Source of the DNA: Endobacterium cereale
GTDB taxonomy: Bacteria > Pseudomonadota > Alphaproteobacteria > Rhizobiales > Rhizobiaceae
Reading direction: 5' to 3'
DNA: 64,000 nucleotides
NCBI RefSeq assembly: GCF_009617585.1
Contig: NZ_WIXI01000035.1
Coordinates: 1 to 64,000, forward strand
Below the pieces are notes generated by a model that was not told where the DNA came from, did no database searches, and saw nothing but the letters and a program-made list of their open reading frames with translations. The position numbers and the translations under genes were made by a program. The first letter of the stretch is position 1, and every line of letters starts with the position of its first letter. Positions 1 through 7,730 of the stretch are shown piece by piece.

Positions 1-5
1 GGGAG

Positions 6-80
6 TGGCACGCCCTAGGGGAGTCGAACCCCTCTTTTCAGAATGAAAATCTGACGTCCTAACCGATAGACGAAGGGCGC
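6..80 (-). tRNA. tRNA-Glu (UUC)
   Basis: Read on the minus strand, the sequence folds as a complete cloverleaf. The 7-bp acceptor stem has one G-U pair, the anticodon stem TCAGA/TCTGA encloses the loop TTTTCAT with anticodon TTC, and a GGTTCGACTCC T-arm precedes an encoded CCA (positions 8-6). It decodes GAA/GAG. The tRNA 5' end is at 80. Confidence 0.97.
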
Positions 81-112
81 ATGCCGTGTCCGCGTTTGCT
101 GCGGTGGCGCCC

Positions 113-141
113 TTATAGTCAGGCCTTTTTTTTTCCGCAAG
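113..141 (-). promoter_or_regulatory. Probable sigma-70 promoter of tRNA-Glu
   Basis: On the minus strand there is a -35 CTTGCG (141-136), a 17-nt spacer that contains nine A residues, and a -10 CTATAA (118-113). This is close to the rhizobial consensus CTTGAC-N17-CTATAT. Transcription would start near 106, giving about 26 nt of leader before the tRNA 5' end. Confidence 0.6.
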
Positions 142-162
142 CGCCGAGTGATGATTTTTTAC

Positions 163-192
163 AAAAAAATGACGACGCCCGTGAGCGCCGTC
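163..192 (-). terminator. Rho-independent terminator of the lipoprotein gene
   Basis: In minus-strand sense, the stem GACGGCG/CGTCGTC (one G-U pair, 8-nt loop) is followed by A and seven T residues. It lies about 60 bp past the stop of the lipoprotein gene and before the tRNA-Glu promoter. Confidence 0.6.
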
Positions 193-253
193 TGAAAACT
201 CGGAAAACAAAGGGATTTCAGCCGCTTCCGTGGCCTGTGGAAAAGCTGCGGGC

Positions 254-1051
254 TTACCAGAGACCTTGGGCGACCGGTTCTGAGGCGGCAGGGACGGCCG
301 GGCGAGTGGCGATGCCAGGTGGCGTATGGTTTACGGCTGCGGGTGCCGCCGCTGCGTTGCCGACATTGGAATTCGACGCCATTTGCGGACCGCCGGCAAA
401 CAGGCCGCCGGTCGTGCCGCTGATACGACGGACAGGTGCATAGGCGACCGCATCCGTGCTGAGCGATCCGGTGGCGCTCGACACATTCTGTGCCGGAGCA
501 GGAGATGCGCTTGCGGTTGTAAGGTCTGCTGCCGGTGCCGCTGCGGCGGAAAAGATGCTGTTGCGTCCGGCCTGGATGACGGTCGGCTGGGTGACGATAC
601 CGGCCATGGCCGATTCCGTCAGTTCAGGTACAGCCGACGGTGTGGCGGTGGGCTGTGTAGGCGCCTGCCTAGCCGATGATGTTTTTTCGGAACGCATGGC
701 AGCCATGGCGCTGCGACCTGAGGCCCGGAAATCGCGGACATTCTGGCCGTCTGCAATGTCAGTCTGGCTGCCGGTCGCGCGGGTGTCGTTCTGATTCTGG
801 CCTGGGCGGGCGCTGACCAGCGGATCCACATAGGTGGTGGTGCCGCTTTTGGTCTGTCGCTGCTGTTTGGCGACAGCCGCCTGCTGCATCGCTTCGGCGG
901 CAGAGGAGGCGCGCGGGCCAGGCGTGGTCTTTGCCGCGACCTCCGGCTTGGAGCCCGTCAGGGAGCAGCCGGACATGGCAAGTGTGATGATGATCAGGGA
1001 CGCCGACGCGGCGAGCCTTGTTTTGGAAGTGGATTGACGCGGCACCGGCAT
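254..1051 (-). CDS. Putative lipoprotein, Ala/Ser/Thr-rich, unknown function
   Basis: A 265-residue protein with a Lys/Arg N-terminus, a hydrophobic stretch and the lipobox LAMSGC about 30 residues in, so it should be exported, lipidated and envelope-anchored. The rest is low-complexity (Ala, Ser, Thr, Pro, Gln) with no recognisable domain. The frame opens 13 codons further upstream at 1090, but those codons overlap a hairpin that reads as the terminator of the preceding glyoxalase gene. I therefore prefer ATG 1051, although its ribosome site (GCGGGGA) sits very close. Composition makes homology hard to judge. The signal peptide, not similarity, is the main argument that the gene is real. Confidence 0.65.
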   Translation of the reverse strand: MPVPRQSTSKTRLAASASLIIITLAMSGCSLTGSKPEVAAKTTPGPRASSAAEAMQQAAVAKQQRQTKSGTTTYVDPLVSARPGQNQNDTRATGSQTDIADGQNVRDFRASGRSAMAAMRSEKTSSARQAPTQPTATPSAVPELTESAMAGIVTQPTVIQAGRNSIFSAAAAPAADLTTASASPAPAQNVSSATGSLSTDAVAYAPVRRISGTTGGLFAGGPQMASNSNVGNAAAAPAAVNHTPPGIATRPAVPAASEPVAQGLW

Positions 1052-1060
1052 TCCCCGCTT

Positions 1061-1100
1061 TGAAACGAAACAGGCCTGCATGATGGACATGCAAGCCTGT
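1061..1100 (-). terminator. Probable terminator after the glyoxalase gene
   Basis: In minus-strand sense a 13-bp hairpin with one mismatch (ACAGGC.TGCATG arms, 5-nt loop) is followed by TTTCGTTTC. It lies 45 bp past the stop of the VOC gene at 1145 and overlaps the upstream alternative start of the lipoprotein gene. Confidence 0.55.
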
Positions 1101-1144
1101 GTCAGGCTTTCGGGAAAGCCGTTTGCGCGCCTTGGCGCTTCAGG

Positions 1145-1585
1145 TCACCAGCTGCCGGTGTTCGGCATGGACAGCCACGGTTCGGCCGGGGTCAGGGCTG
1201 CGCCCTTCTGCAGGATTTCGATGGAAATGCCGTCGGGCGAGCGCACGAAGGCCATGTTGCCATCGCGCGGCGGGCGGTTGATGGTGACGCCCTTGTCCAT
1301 CAGCTGCTGGCAGAATTCGTGGATATTGTCGACCTCGTAAGCGAGATGGCCAAAGTTGCGGCCGCCCGTATAATCCTCGGTGTCCCAGTTATAGGTGAGT
1401 TCGAGGCAGGGGGCCTTGTTGGTGCGGGCGGCTTCCACATCTTCCGAGGCGGCGAGGAAAATCAGCGTGAAACGGCCCTTTTCGCTTTCGGTCCGGCGCA
1501 CTTCCTGAAGCCCAAATATCTCGGTGTAGAATTTGAGCGAGGCGTCGATGTCCTTGATACGGACCATTGTGTGAAGATAGCGCAT
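1145..1585 (-). CDS. gloA: Lactoylglutathione lyase (glyoxalase I), VOC family
   Basis: The enzyme isomerises the methylglyoxal-glutathione hemithioacetal to S-lactoylglutathione, in the cytosol. The product has 146 residues, slightly longer than E. coli GloA. The metal ligands fit the family: H5 (YLHT), E62 (CLELTYN), H80 (FGHLAYEV) and E123 (SIEIL), with the typical RIKDIDASLKFY start. The frame is open a further 26 codons upstream, but AGGAG five nucleotides before ATG 1585 fixes the start. It appears monocistronic, with a terminator hairpin downstream. Confidence 0.92.
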   Translation of the reverse strand: MRYLHTMVRIKDIDASLKFYTEIFGLQEVRRTESEKGRFTLIFLAASEDVEAARTNKAPCLELTYNWDTEDYTGGRNFGHLAYEVDNIHEFCQQLMDKGVTINRPPRDGNMAFVRSPDGISIEILQKGAALTPAEPWLSMPNTGSW

Positions 1586-1786
1586 GGGGTCTCCTAATGC
1601 TTGTGATGTCAGGCGTGGCGACGTCTTGGGATATGCATCACTCGTCAGCCTGGGGCAAGGCATGCCGTTTAAGCAGAATATTAAGGAAGTAGGGACTTGC
1701 GCCCCATGGTCGGCGCAATGTTATTCTGACTTCTCAAGAATCAGTTAACCGTAACTTCGTGACGCGTATCGAGGGGCTGAGAAAAC

Positions 1787-2365
1787 ATGGCTGACAGAAT
1801 GTCATCGAAAGACATTGCCGCATTCGAAGAACTCTCGGGCGAACCGGTCGAGCTCATCGAAATCACCGGCGTGGTAAAATGGTTCGACGTTGCCAAGGGG
1901 TTTGGTTTCATCGTGCCCGACAACGGCATGCAGGATGTTCTCCTGCATGTGAGCTGCCTGCGTCGCGACGGATACCAGACGATCCTTGAGGGAACGCGTA
2001 TCGTGGCGATGATCCAGAGGCGCGACCGCGGTTTCCAGGCTTTCCGTATTCTCTCCATGGACCAGTCGACAGCGGTGCATCCTTCGCAGATGCCGCCGGT
2101 TCGCACCCATGTTCAGGTGACGCCGACCAGCGGTCTCGAACGCGCGATCGTAAAATGGTTCAACCGCACCAAGGGCTTTGGCTTTTTGACGCGGGGCGAG
2201 GGGACCGAGGACATTTTTGTCCATATGGAAACGCTGCGCCGTTTCGGCCTCACGGAACTGCGCCCCGGCCAGGTGGTGCTCGTGCGTTTCGGGCCCGGCG
2301 ACAAGGGCATGATGGCGGCGGAAATCCACCCGGATAATCCAAATCCCGGCAATAGGGCGCATTGA
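1787..2365 (+). CDS. Protein with two cold-shock domains
   Basis: A 192-residue nucleic-acid-binding protein with two CSD folds. Domain 1 spans about residues 24-92 (VVKWFDVAKGFGFI, then VLLHVS) and domain 2 about 118-185 (IVKWFNRTKGFGFL, then DIFVHM). Both keep RNP1 and RNP2. This two-domain layout is common in Rhizobiales and differs from the 70-residue single-domain CspA. The expected role is RNA chaperone or antiterminator. Its stop overlaps the TTG codon before the next gene, so the DUF192 gene is probably co-transcribed. Ligand and induction by cold cannot be read from sequence. Confidence 0.9.
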   Translation: MADRMSSKDIAAFEELSGEPVELIEITGVVKWFDVAKGFGFIVPDNGMQDVLLHVSCLRRDGYQTILEGTRIVAMIQRRDRGFQAFRILSMDQSTAVHPSQMPPVRTHVQVTPTSGLERAIVKWFNRTKGFGFLTRGEGTEDIFVHMETLRRFGLTELRPGQVVLVRFGPGDKGMMAAEIHPDNPNPGNRAH

Positions 2366-2367
2366 TC

Positions 2368-2844
2368 ATGCGCGCCGCCGTATCGACATTGTTCGTGAGC
2401 GCCGTTTTGGCGCTCTCTCTGTTTGTGGCCAGTGCTGTCGCAGCACCCGTACGTTTCGAAACGGAGCCGTTGACGATCGAATCGGTCGGCGGCAAACAGC
2501 ACAGGTTCACGGTCGAACTGGCACTCGACGACGCACAACGCGAACAGGGGCTGATGCTGCGCCGCGAAATGGCGCCGGACAGTGGAATGCTGTTCGATTT
2601 CGGTCTGGTACGCGATGTCAGCATGTGGATGCACAACACGCTGATTCCTCTCGACATGCTGTTCATCGACGCCTCGGGCCGGATCACACACATCCACGAT
2701 AGTGCCGAACCACAGTCGGACGCGATCATCTCTTCGCGCGGGCCGATCAAACACGTGCTTGAGCTGAATGGCGGCCGAAGCAAGGTGCTCGGTATCAAGG
2801 CGGGTGATGTTGTGAGAAGCGGCCAGATAGGCAATTCGAAATAA
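2368..2844 (+). CDS. DUF192 family exported protein
   Basis: A 158-residue protein with an N-terminal signal peptide (hydrophobic core followed by SAVAAP) and a DUF192 domain: REQGLMLRREM, DSGMLFDF, MWMHNTLIPLDMLFID and a C-terminal VLELNGG. It is presumably periplasmic; the biochemical role of the family is not established. The start is ATG 2368, two nucleotides after the stop of the cold-shock gene; a TTG at 2362 would add two residues. The link with the cold-shock gene looks operonic and is also familiar from other rhizobia (my recollection). Confidence 0.88.
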   Translation: MRAAVSTLFVSAVLALSLFVASAVAAPVRFETEPLTIESVGGKQHRFTVELALDDAQREQGLMLRREMAPDSGMLFDFGLVRDVSMWMHNTLIPLDMLFIDASGRITHIHDSAEPQSDAIISSRGPIKHVLELNGGRSKVLGIKAGDVVRSGQIGNSK

Positions 2845-2935
2845 ACGTGCATGGCTTTGACGATTGATGTGCGAACAGTGTTTTTTGCTGTTGCAGCAAC
2901 GGCATGAACCGTGTATCTCGCATTCATCGCAGGAA

Positions 2936-3012
<77 letters not shown>

Positions 3013-3057
3013 TCGATACCGGGCTCGGTTACGCCCATATCGGGGAACGAGCACAGC

Positions 3058-3363
3058 ATGTCCGCCAAGATCTACCGTCCAGCTAAGACCGCCATGCAGT
3101 CCGGCAAGGCGAAGACGCATCTTTGGCTGCTGGAATTCGATCAGGAAGAGCCGCGTCGCATCGACCCGATCCTTGGTTACACTTCCACCGGCGACATGAA
3201 GCAGCAACTCAAGCTCACGTTCGAAACGCTGGAGCAGGCCTGTGCCTATGCGGAACGCAACGGTATCGAATACCGGGTGATCCAGCCGAAAGAGCCGGCC
3301 CGCCAGACCGTTTCCTATACCGACAATTTCCGCTTCAACCGTACGACGCCCTGGACACATTGA
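3058..3363 (+). CDS. NADH dehydrogenase accessory protein, NDUFS4-like (ETC complex I subunit family)
   Basis: A 101-residue protein with the conserved region of the 18-kDa complex I subunit NDUFS4: it opens with AKIYRPAKTAMQSGKAKT, has WLLEFDQ and GYTSTGDMKQQ, and ends NFRFNRTTPWTH. In alphaproteobacteria and mitochondria this supernumerary subunit sits on the peripheral arm and stabilises the N-module. Its gene lies outside the nuo operon, as expected, here between two tRNA genes. It has no signal or membrane segment. A second complex I accessory homologue (NDUFS6-like) lies at 12790-13035. Confidence 0.92.
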   Translation: MSAKIYRPAKTAMQSGKAKTHLWLLEFDQEEPRRIDPILGYTSTGDMKQQLKLTFETLEQACAYAERNGIEYRVIQPKEPARQTVSYTDNFRFNRTTPWTH

Positions 3364-3382
3364 TTCGTAGCGTCAGGCAGAC

Positions 3383-3459
3383 GGCCCCTTAGCTCAACTG
3401 GATAGAGCAACTGCCTTCTAAGCAGTAGGTCGCAGGTTCGAGTCCTGCAGGGGTCGCCA
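3383..3459 (+). tRNA. tRNA-Arg (UCU)
   Basis: The acceptor stem GGCCCCT/AGGGGTC, anticodon stem ACTGC/GCAGT with loop CTTCTAA (anticodon TCT) and T-arm CAGGTTCGAGTCCTG are present, and CCA is encoded at 3457-3459. It decodes AGA/AGG. Confidence 0.97.
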
Positions 3460-3473
3460 AAGTCATTGTAATG

Positions 3474-3506
3474 AAAAGCGTTCGGTTGCTGCCGAGCGCT
3501 TTTTTT
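3474..3506 (+). terminator. Terminator after tRNA-Arg
   Basis: The hairpin AGCGTTCGG/CCGAGCGCT, with one G-U pair and a 6-nt loop, is followed directly by seven T residues, 15 bp after the tRNA. Confidence 0.85.
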
Positions 3507-3635
3507 GCATTTTCGGCAACTCGAATGATCAGCTTGTCACATCCTGCATAGCGGCTACCCGGTGCCGTAGCTTGACATTTCCAAAAGAATGACGGAACAT
3601 AAAGAGAACAAACGATTTGATTGCGGGAGAATGCC

Positions 3636-3833
3636 ATGCATGCAGAGCGTAGTGCGAATTCCACCACTGTCATAGAACGCGCACTTGCCGCTGTTGAAAA
3701 ATCCAAGCAGCGACGCGAGCGGTGGGATCGTGAGAAAAAAGACCGTTTCGAACGAATTCAGATCGCCAATACGCGCCAGCCATTGGCAGCTTCGAAGTCC
3801 GGTCGGCAGCTGAGTTTGCGGCTGGACGGATAG
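3636..3833 (+). CDS. Small charged protein, unknown function
   Basis: A 65-residue basic protein whose middle (VIERALAAVEKSKQRRERW and on) looks like one long amphipathic, coiled-coil-prone helix rich in Lys, Arg and Glu. It has no signal peptide and no known domain. GGGAG six nucleotides before ATG 3636 supports this start; the TTG at 3621 overlaps the ribosome site itself. I believe it is expressed because of this spacing and the codon pattern, but I cannot name a family. It stands alone between the tRNA-Arg terminator and the convergent PAS gene. Confidence 0.6.
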   Translation: MHAERSANSTTVIERALAAVEKSKQRRERWDREKKDRFERIQIANTRQPLAASKSGRQLSLRLDG

Positions 3834-3932
3834 GTCTGCCGGCAGCCCATGCCGGTGGCCTAATCGAATGGCCGGGAAAGGAGAAGATGGTCCGCATGCC
3901 GTCTCGGCGGATATGCGGTTCGGCAATCCGAA

Positions 3933-4466
3933 TCAATGATGCACGACGAGCGGTTTTTTCTTGTCCTCGTCATCATGCTCTAAACGGTTCACGGCGCTCG
4001 CGAGAACGTCCGCCACGTCGTCTTCGTCAAGTTCGAACAGGCTTTGTTGGCTGTTGCGGTAATGGCCGGATAGCAGTTTCTCGCACTGTTGTTCGTCAAG
4101 TTCGACATCGTCGAAGACAACGCCGACATAACGGGTCGCTTCGCCTTCGATATTACGGAAACAGCGACCGATCCCGACGACATGAACGATGCTGCCATCC
4201 GGGCGGGCGACGTGATAGTCCTGAAAACAGGAGCCGCCTGTCGAAATGGCTTGATGCAAGGTTTTGGCGACATCGCGTCGGTCACCTTCCCAGACCGCAG
4301 CAAGATAGGCTTCAATCGGAAGTCCGTCACGGACTTCCTGTGGGTCCAGTCCGAAAATGTCGGCGAAGTGCTCATCGGCGCACAGAAGATTGGTATCGAC
4401 ATTCCAGTTGAAAACGCCGGCATCGTCGGATGACAGTGCAAAAATGCTTGTTTCTGGTTCGCTCAT
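3933..4466 (-). CDS. PAS-domain protein without an output domain
   Basis: A 177-residue soluble protein. Residues about 12-125 form a PAS/PAC module: FNWNVDTNLLCADEHFADIFG, GLPIEAYLAAVWEGDR, then YHVARPDGSIVHVVGIGRC and YVGVVFDDVE. The remaining C-terminus is acidic (LFELDEDDVADVLASAVN) and then Lys-rich, with no kinase, GGDEF or helix-turn-helix. It may act as a stand-alone sensor subunit or pair with a partner encoded elsewhere. GAGG seven nucleotides before ATG 4466 gives the start. The bound ligand is unknown; the family can carry haem, flavin or small molecules. Confidence 0.8.
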   Translation of the reverse strand: MSEPETSIFALSSDDAGVFNWNVDTNLLCADEHFADIFGLDPQEVRDGLPIEAYLAAVWEGDRRDVAKTLHQAISTGGSCFQDYHVARPDGSIVHVVGIGRCFRNIEGEATRYVGVVFDDVELDEQQCEKLLSGHYRNSQQSLFELDEDDVADVLASAVNRLEHDDEDKKKPLVVHH

Positions 4467-5033
4467 GGTGAGGCCTCAACAGCAGATGGTTGAAGACTAT
4501 TCCTCAATACCGAAATAGCAAGCGCTATGCGTGCGTTACCTATGGTGCGCTGTGGACATGGGCGAGAGCCCATGTTTCGATCCCGTCGATCCGTCCTTCT
4601 CAGTTGACGCATCGCGGCGAAAAACCGGTTTGGTTCTCTCTCGGTGCTGGATTTCAGACGTTTTCTGCGCCTTGCTGGTGGATCGCGGCCTGCTGCAGTG
4701 CGGCAAATTTGTCGCGAAAAAATCCCGCCAACGAGTTTTCTTGTTCATGTTGCATTCAGGATTTGAAAAAAGCCACATTCTTCGGTATGTTTATATGCGT
4801 TGCAGCGATTGCATGAAGCTGTCGCGGACACCGTGCCGAAGGCATGGTTAAAACGCTGAAAAGCACCATTACATCGTAATCGATTTCGTTTCCGGGGCAG
4901 CTCTGCCGTTCCGGAACTTCGTCAGCATGGGGCCGGACCGTTGGGTCCATTCATGCCTCCTGCAGGCCCGAACTGCGTCGAAGCGCATCGATAGGAATGC
5001 GCGCGCACAGATCAAAGCCTCGATGAGGATTTC
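4467..5033. other. 567-bp intergenic region without a convincing gene
   Basis: Several open frames of 80-108 codons overlap here on both strands, but none has a good ribosome site, known motif or typical codon use. The clearest structure is an 8-bp perfect hairpin with a GAGA tetraloop (4556-4575, arms ACATGGGC/GCCCATGT) followed by TTTC. The right part (4860-5033) must hold the promoter of the gene at 5034. Confidence 0.5.
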
Positions 5034-5690
5034 ATGGCAAAAATTATTGCAACGGCAAGCGCGGTATTGACGTCCATGACATTGATGATTTCGGCAGAGC
5101 GAAGCCTTGCCGACGAAAGACCGCTAATCTGGACGCCGACCAAAAACTCCGACACCAGCTACGGCGTCAGGCTTGGCCTGCGTCTGCCGAATGAATTGCA
5201 GTCGGAGGCGGGCATCAATCTCGGTCTGGATTCGCAAAAGAATGCGGTGGTGAACACACCGGTAAGATTATGGGGCAAGATAACCGCCTCGAGCATCCAG
5301 ACGCCCGCATATCAGCTCAACCGTGACATTCGCATCAATCTGGACGCGGTGACCGGCAGCAGCGGCGCCCGGGTCATCATGTCGGAAAAGCGGATCGCCA
5401 GCGAGGCGCTTGATGTGGAGGTGAACCGACAATACGGCATGCGTTATGACGGCGCGGCTTCCAACTGGATCGGCGAGGCCAGCCAATCCGTAAAGGTTTC
5501 CAGAGCAGGCACCGGCACCGCCGTTATCCTTGAGGCGAGGGCGCTGGATACATTCAGGGAGCTTGGCGCCGGTATTGCCGTGGAACAGAAGATCAGCGAG
5601 CGCCTGTCGCTGAACGGCCGGATAGACCAGGCAACCAATGCGGATGGGCCATCCAGCAATATTGGCGCGCGATATACGTTCAAGTGGTGA
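5034..5690 (+). CDS. Secreted protein of unknown function, possible small beta-barrel
   Basis: A 218-residue protein with an N-terminal signal peptide (hydrophobic residues 5-20, likely cleavage after SLADE). The mature part is rich in alternating polar/apolar stretches (YGVRLGLRLP, AGINLGLD, LSLNGRID) and ends in GARYTFKW, an aromatic C-terminus that resembles outer-membrane beta-barrel signatures. I do not recognise a family. AGGA four nucleotides before ATG 5034 supports the start. It is convergent with aapP and shares its terminator hairpin. Periplasmic or outer-membrane location is inference. Confidence 0.7.
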   Translation: MAKIIATASAVLTSMTLMISAERSLADERPLIWTPTKNSDTSYGVRLGLRLPNELQSEAGINLGLDSQKNAVVNTPVRLWGKITASSIQTPAYQLNRDIRINLDAVTGSSGARVIMSEKRIASEALDVEVNRQYGMRYDGAASNWIGEASQSVKVSRAGTGTAVILEARALDTFRELGAGIAVEQKISERLSLNGRIDQATNADGPSSNIGARYTFKW

Positions 5691-5733
5691 ACTTCGCGGG
5701 CGGGCTGCCGTCCGCTGCCAAAGCTCGACTAAA

Positions 5734-5758
5734 AAAGGGGCGCTTGCGGCGCCCCTTT
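5734..5758. terminator. Bidirectional terminator between the secreted-protein gene and aapP
   Basis: The perfect 10-bp stem AAAGGGGCGC/GCGCCCCTTT with a 5-nt loop is flanked by A residues on the left and T residues on the right, so it can stop transcription from both convergent genes. Confidence 0.8.
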
Positions 5759-5778
5759 CGTGTTTCTGCCCAAAAATC

Positions 5779-6552
5779 CTAGTGCAGGATCTGGCTGAGG
5801 AAGAGCCTTGTGCGCTCGTGCTGGGGATTGTCGAAGAATTCCTGCGGCGAATTCTGCTCAACGATCTGACCCTGGTCCATGAAAATCACGCGATTGGCGA
5901 CCTGGCGGGCAAAGCCCATTTCGTGGGTCACGCACAGCATGGTCATACCTTCTTCGGCAAGGCTCACCATCGTGTCGAGCACTTCCTTGACCATTTCCGG
6001 ATCGAGCGCCGACGTCGGCTCGTCGAACAGCATGATCTTTGGCTTCATGCAGAGCGAGCGGGCAATCGCCACGCGCTGCTGCTGGCCGCCGGATAGCTGG
6101 CCCGGATATTTATGGGCCTGTTCCGGGATCTTGACGCGCTTGAGGTAGTGCATTGCCACTTCCTCGGCTTCCTTCCTGGGCATTTTTCGGACCCAGATCG
6201 GTGCCAGCGTGCAGTTTTCCAGGATCGTCAGATGCGGGAAAAGGTTGAAGTGCTGGAACACCATGCCGACTTCGCGACGCACCTCATCGATCTTCTTCAA
6301 ATCGTTGGTGAGCTCGATGTTATCGACCACGATGCTGCCCGACTGGTGCTCTTCCAGACGATTGATGCAGCGGATCATCGTCGACTTGCCGGAACCCGAA
6401 GGCCCGGCGATGACGATGCGCTCGCCCTTCATCACTTTGAGGTTGATGTCGCGCAGCACGTGGAAATCACCGTACCACTTGTTCATGCCGATGATCTCGA
6501 CAGCGACATCGGTGGCGGAGACGGTCAGGTTCTTGGGTTGGGCGTCAGCCAT
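5779..6552 (-). CDS. aapP: General L-amino acid ABC transporter, ATP-binding protein
   Basis: A 257-residue ATPase that powers import of amino acids by the AapJQMP system at the inner membrane. It shows Walker [10 protein letters not shown], signature LSGGQQQR, Walker [14 protein letters not shown] and the switch histidine in CVTHEMGFA. It closely resembles GlnQ-type polar amino-acid ATPases, and the full set of four neighbours in the order J-Q-M-P points to the rhizobial Aap type. AGGGG upstream of ATG 6552 supports the start, giving MADAQPKN. It is the last gene of the operon, 14 bp after aapM, and ends at a shared terminator. Confidence 0.95.
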   Translation of the reverse strand: MADAQPKNLTVSATDVAVEIIGMNKWYGDFHVLRDINLKVMKGERIVIAGPSGSGKSTMIRCINRLEEHQSGSIVVDNIELTNDLKKIDEVRREVGMVFQHFNLFPHLTILENCTLAPIWVRKMPRKEAEEVAMHYLKRVKIPEQAHKYPGQLSGGQQQRVAIARSLCMKPKIMLFDEPTSALDPEMVKEVLDTMVSLAEEGMTMLCVTHEMGFARQVANRVIFMDQGQIVEQNSPQEFFDNPQHERTRLFLSQILH

Positions 6553-6566
6553 GTTTTTTCCCCTTA

Positions 6567-7727
6567 TTATCGTTTGTGGCCGGTATCGAGGTGCCGTTCC
6601 ATGAAGGCGGAATAGCGCGACATGCCGAAGCAGAAGATCCAGTAGATGATCGCGGCAGTGACGAGACCCGTCAGAGGCGTCATCGGCGTGATCCATGTCG
6701 TATCGGCGAAGTTCAGACGGATGATGTTCAGGAGGTCATACATGCCGATGATCGCCACGAGCGAGGTATCCTTGAACAGGCCGATGAACGTGTTGACGAT
6801 GCCCGGAATGACCACCTTGATCGCCTGCGGCAGAACGATCAGCCGCATTTTCTGCCAGTAGCTGAGGCCGAGCGAATCGGCGCCTTCGCTCTGCCCCTTC
6901 GGAATGGCCTGAAGGCCGCCGCGAATGACCTCAGCCATATAGGCGGAGGCAAACAGGGCAACGCCCACGACCGCACGCAGGAAGTTATCGATCGTCCAGC
7001 CGACCGGCAGGAAGAGCGGCAACATGACGTTGGCCATGAACAGGACCATGATCAGCGGCACGCCGCGGATGACCTCGATGAAGAGGACGCAGAACATCTT
7101 GACGATCGGCATGTGCGACCGGCGGCCGAGCGCCAGAAGAATGCCGACCGGGAAGGACACGGCGATGCCGACGAAGGACAGGATCAGCGTCACCATCATG
7201 CCGCCCCAGAGCGGCGTATCGACACGGACAAGGCCGAAATAGCCGCCAAGCAGCAGGAAGAACGCAACCACCGGGAAAACGACGAACAACAGGATGGCGT
7301 TGATCGCCTTATGCGGCAGTTTCGGGATCATCAGCGGCACGAGCAGCACGACGAACATGGCGCCGACCAGCATCACGCGCCAGCGTTCGTCGATCGGATA
7401 CCGCCCGAAGATGAACTGCTGGAAACGATCCTGTACGAAGGCCCAGCAGGCGCCTTTCCAGCCATCGGGCTGAATGCCGCCCTGAGCAATGGTGGCGCAG
7501 ACCGAACGGTCGGACCCGAACCAGCTTGCCTGCACGATCAGCCAGTTGAAGATGGCGGGCAGGGTGAAGGCCAGAAGCGCCAGCGCCAGAATGGTCAGGA
7601 CCACGTCTTTCGGCGTGGCGAGAAGGTTGGTGCGCAGCCAGCCCGCAACGTTGCGGTTGCTGACCGGTGGCGGTTCGGCTGCGATCATCTCGCCGCGGAT
7701 ATAGGAGAGGTTGATATTGTCAGCCAT
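6567..7727 (-). CDS. aapM: General L-amino acid ABC transporter, permease
   Basis: A 386-residue inner-membrane permease. After a cytoplasmic N-terminus and a first membrane segment comes an extended insertion (residues about 60-130, including FIGR-like [10 protein letters not shown]) that is typical of the long AapM/AapQ permeases. The HisM-type core follows with the EAA loop ([26 protein letters not shown]) that contacts the ATPase. It forms the channel with AapQ. GGAGA precedes ATG 7727, and only three bases separate it from aapQ, so translation is probably coupled. Confidence 0.95.
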   Translation of the reverse strand: MADNINLSYIRGEMIAAEPPPVSNRNVAGWLRTNLLATPKDVVLTILALALLAFTLPAIFNWLIVQASWFGSDRSVCATIAQGGIQPDGWKGACWAFVQDRFQQFIFGRYPIDERWRVMLVGAMFVVLLVPLMIPKLPHKAINAILLFVVFPVVAFFLLLGGYFGLVRVDTPLWGGMMVTLILSFVGIAVSFPVGILLALGRRSHMPIVKMFCVLFIEVIRGVPLIMVLFMANVMLPLFLPVGWTIDNFLRAVVGVALFASAYMAEVIRGGLQAIPKGQSEGADSLGLSYWQKMRLIVLPQAIKVVIPGIVNTFIGLFKDTSLVAIIGMYDLLNIIRLNFADTTWITPMTPLTGLVTAAIIYWIFCFGMSRYSAFMERHLDTGHKR

Positions 7728-7730
7728 CGC

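Noticed and set aside
4490..4851. Overlapping 106-108 codon frames on the plus strand.
   Set aside because: Two frames overlap each other, neither has a ribosome site or motif, and the products are Cys-rich in a random manner.
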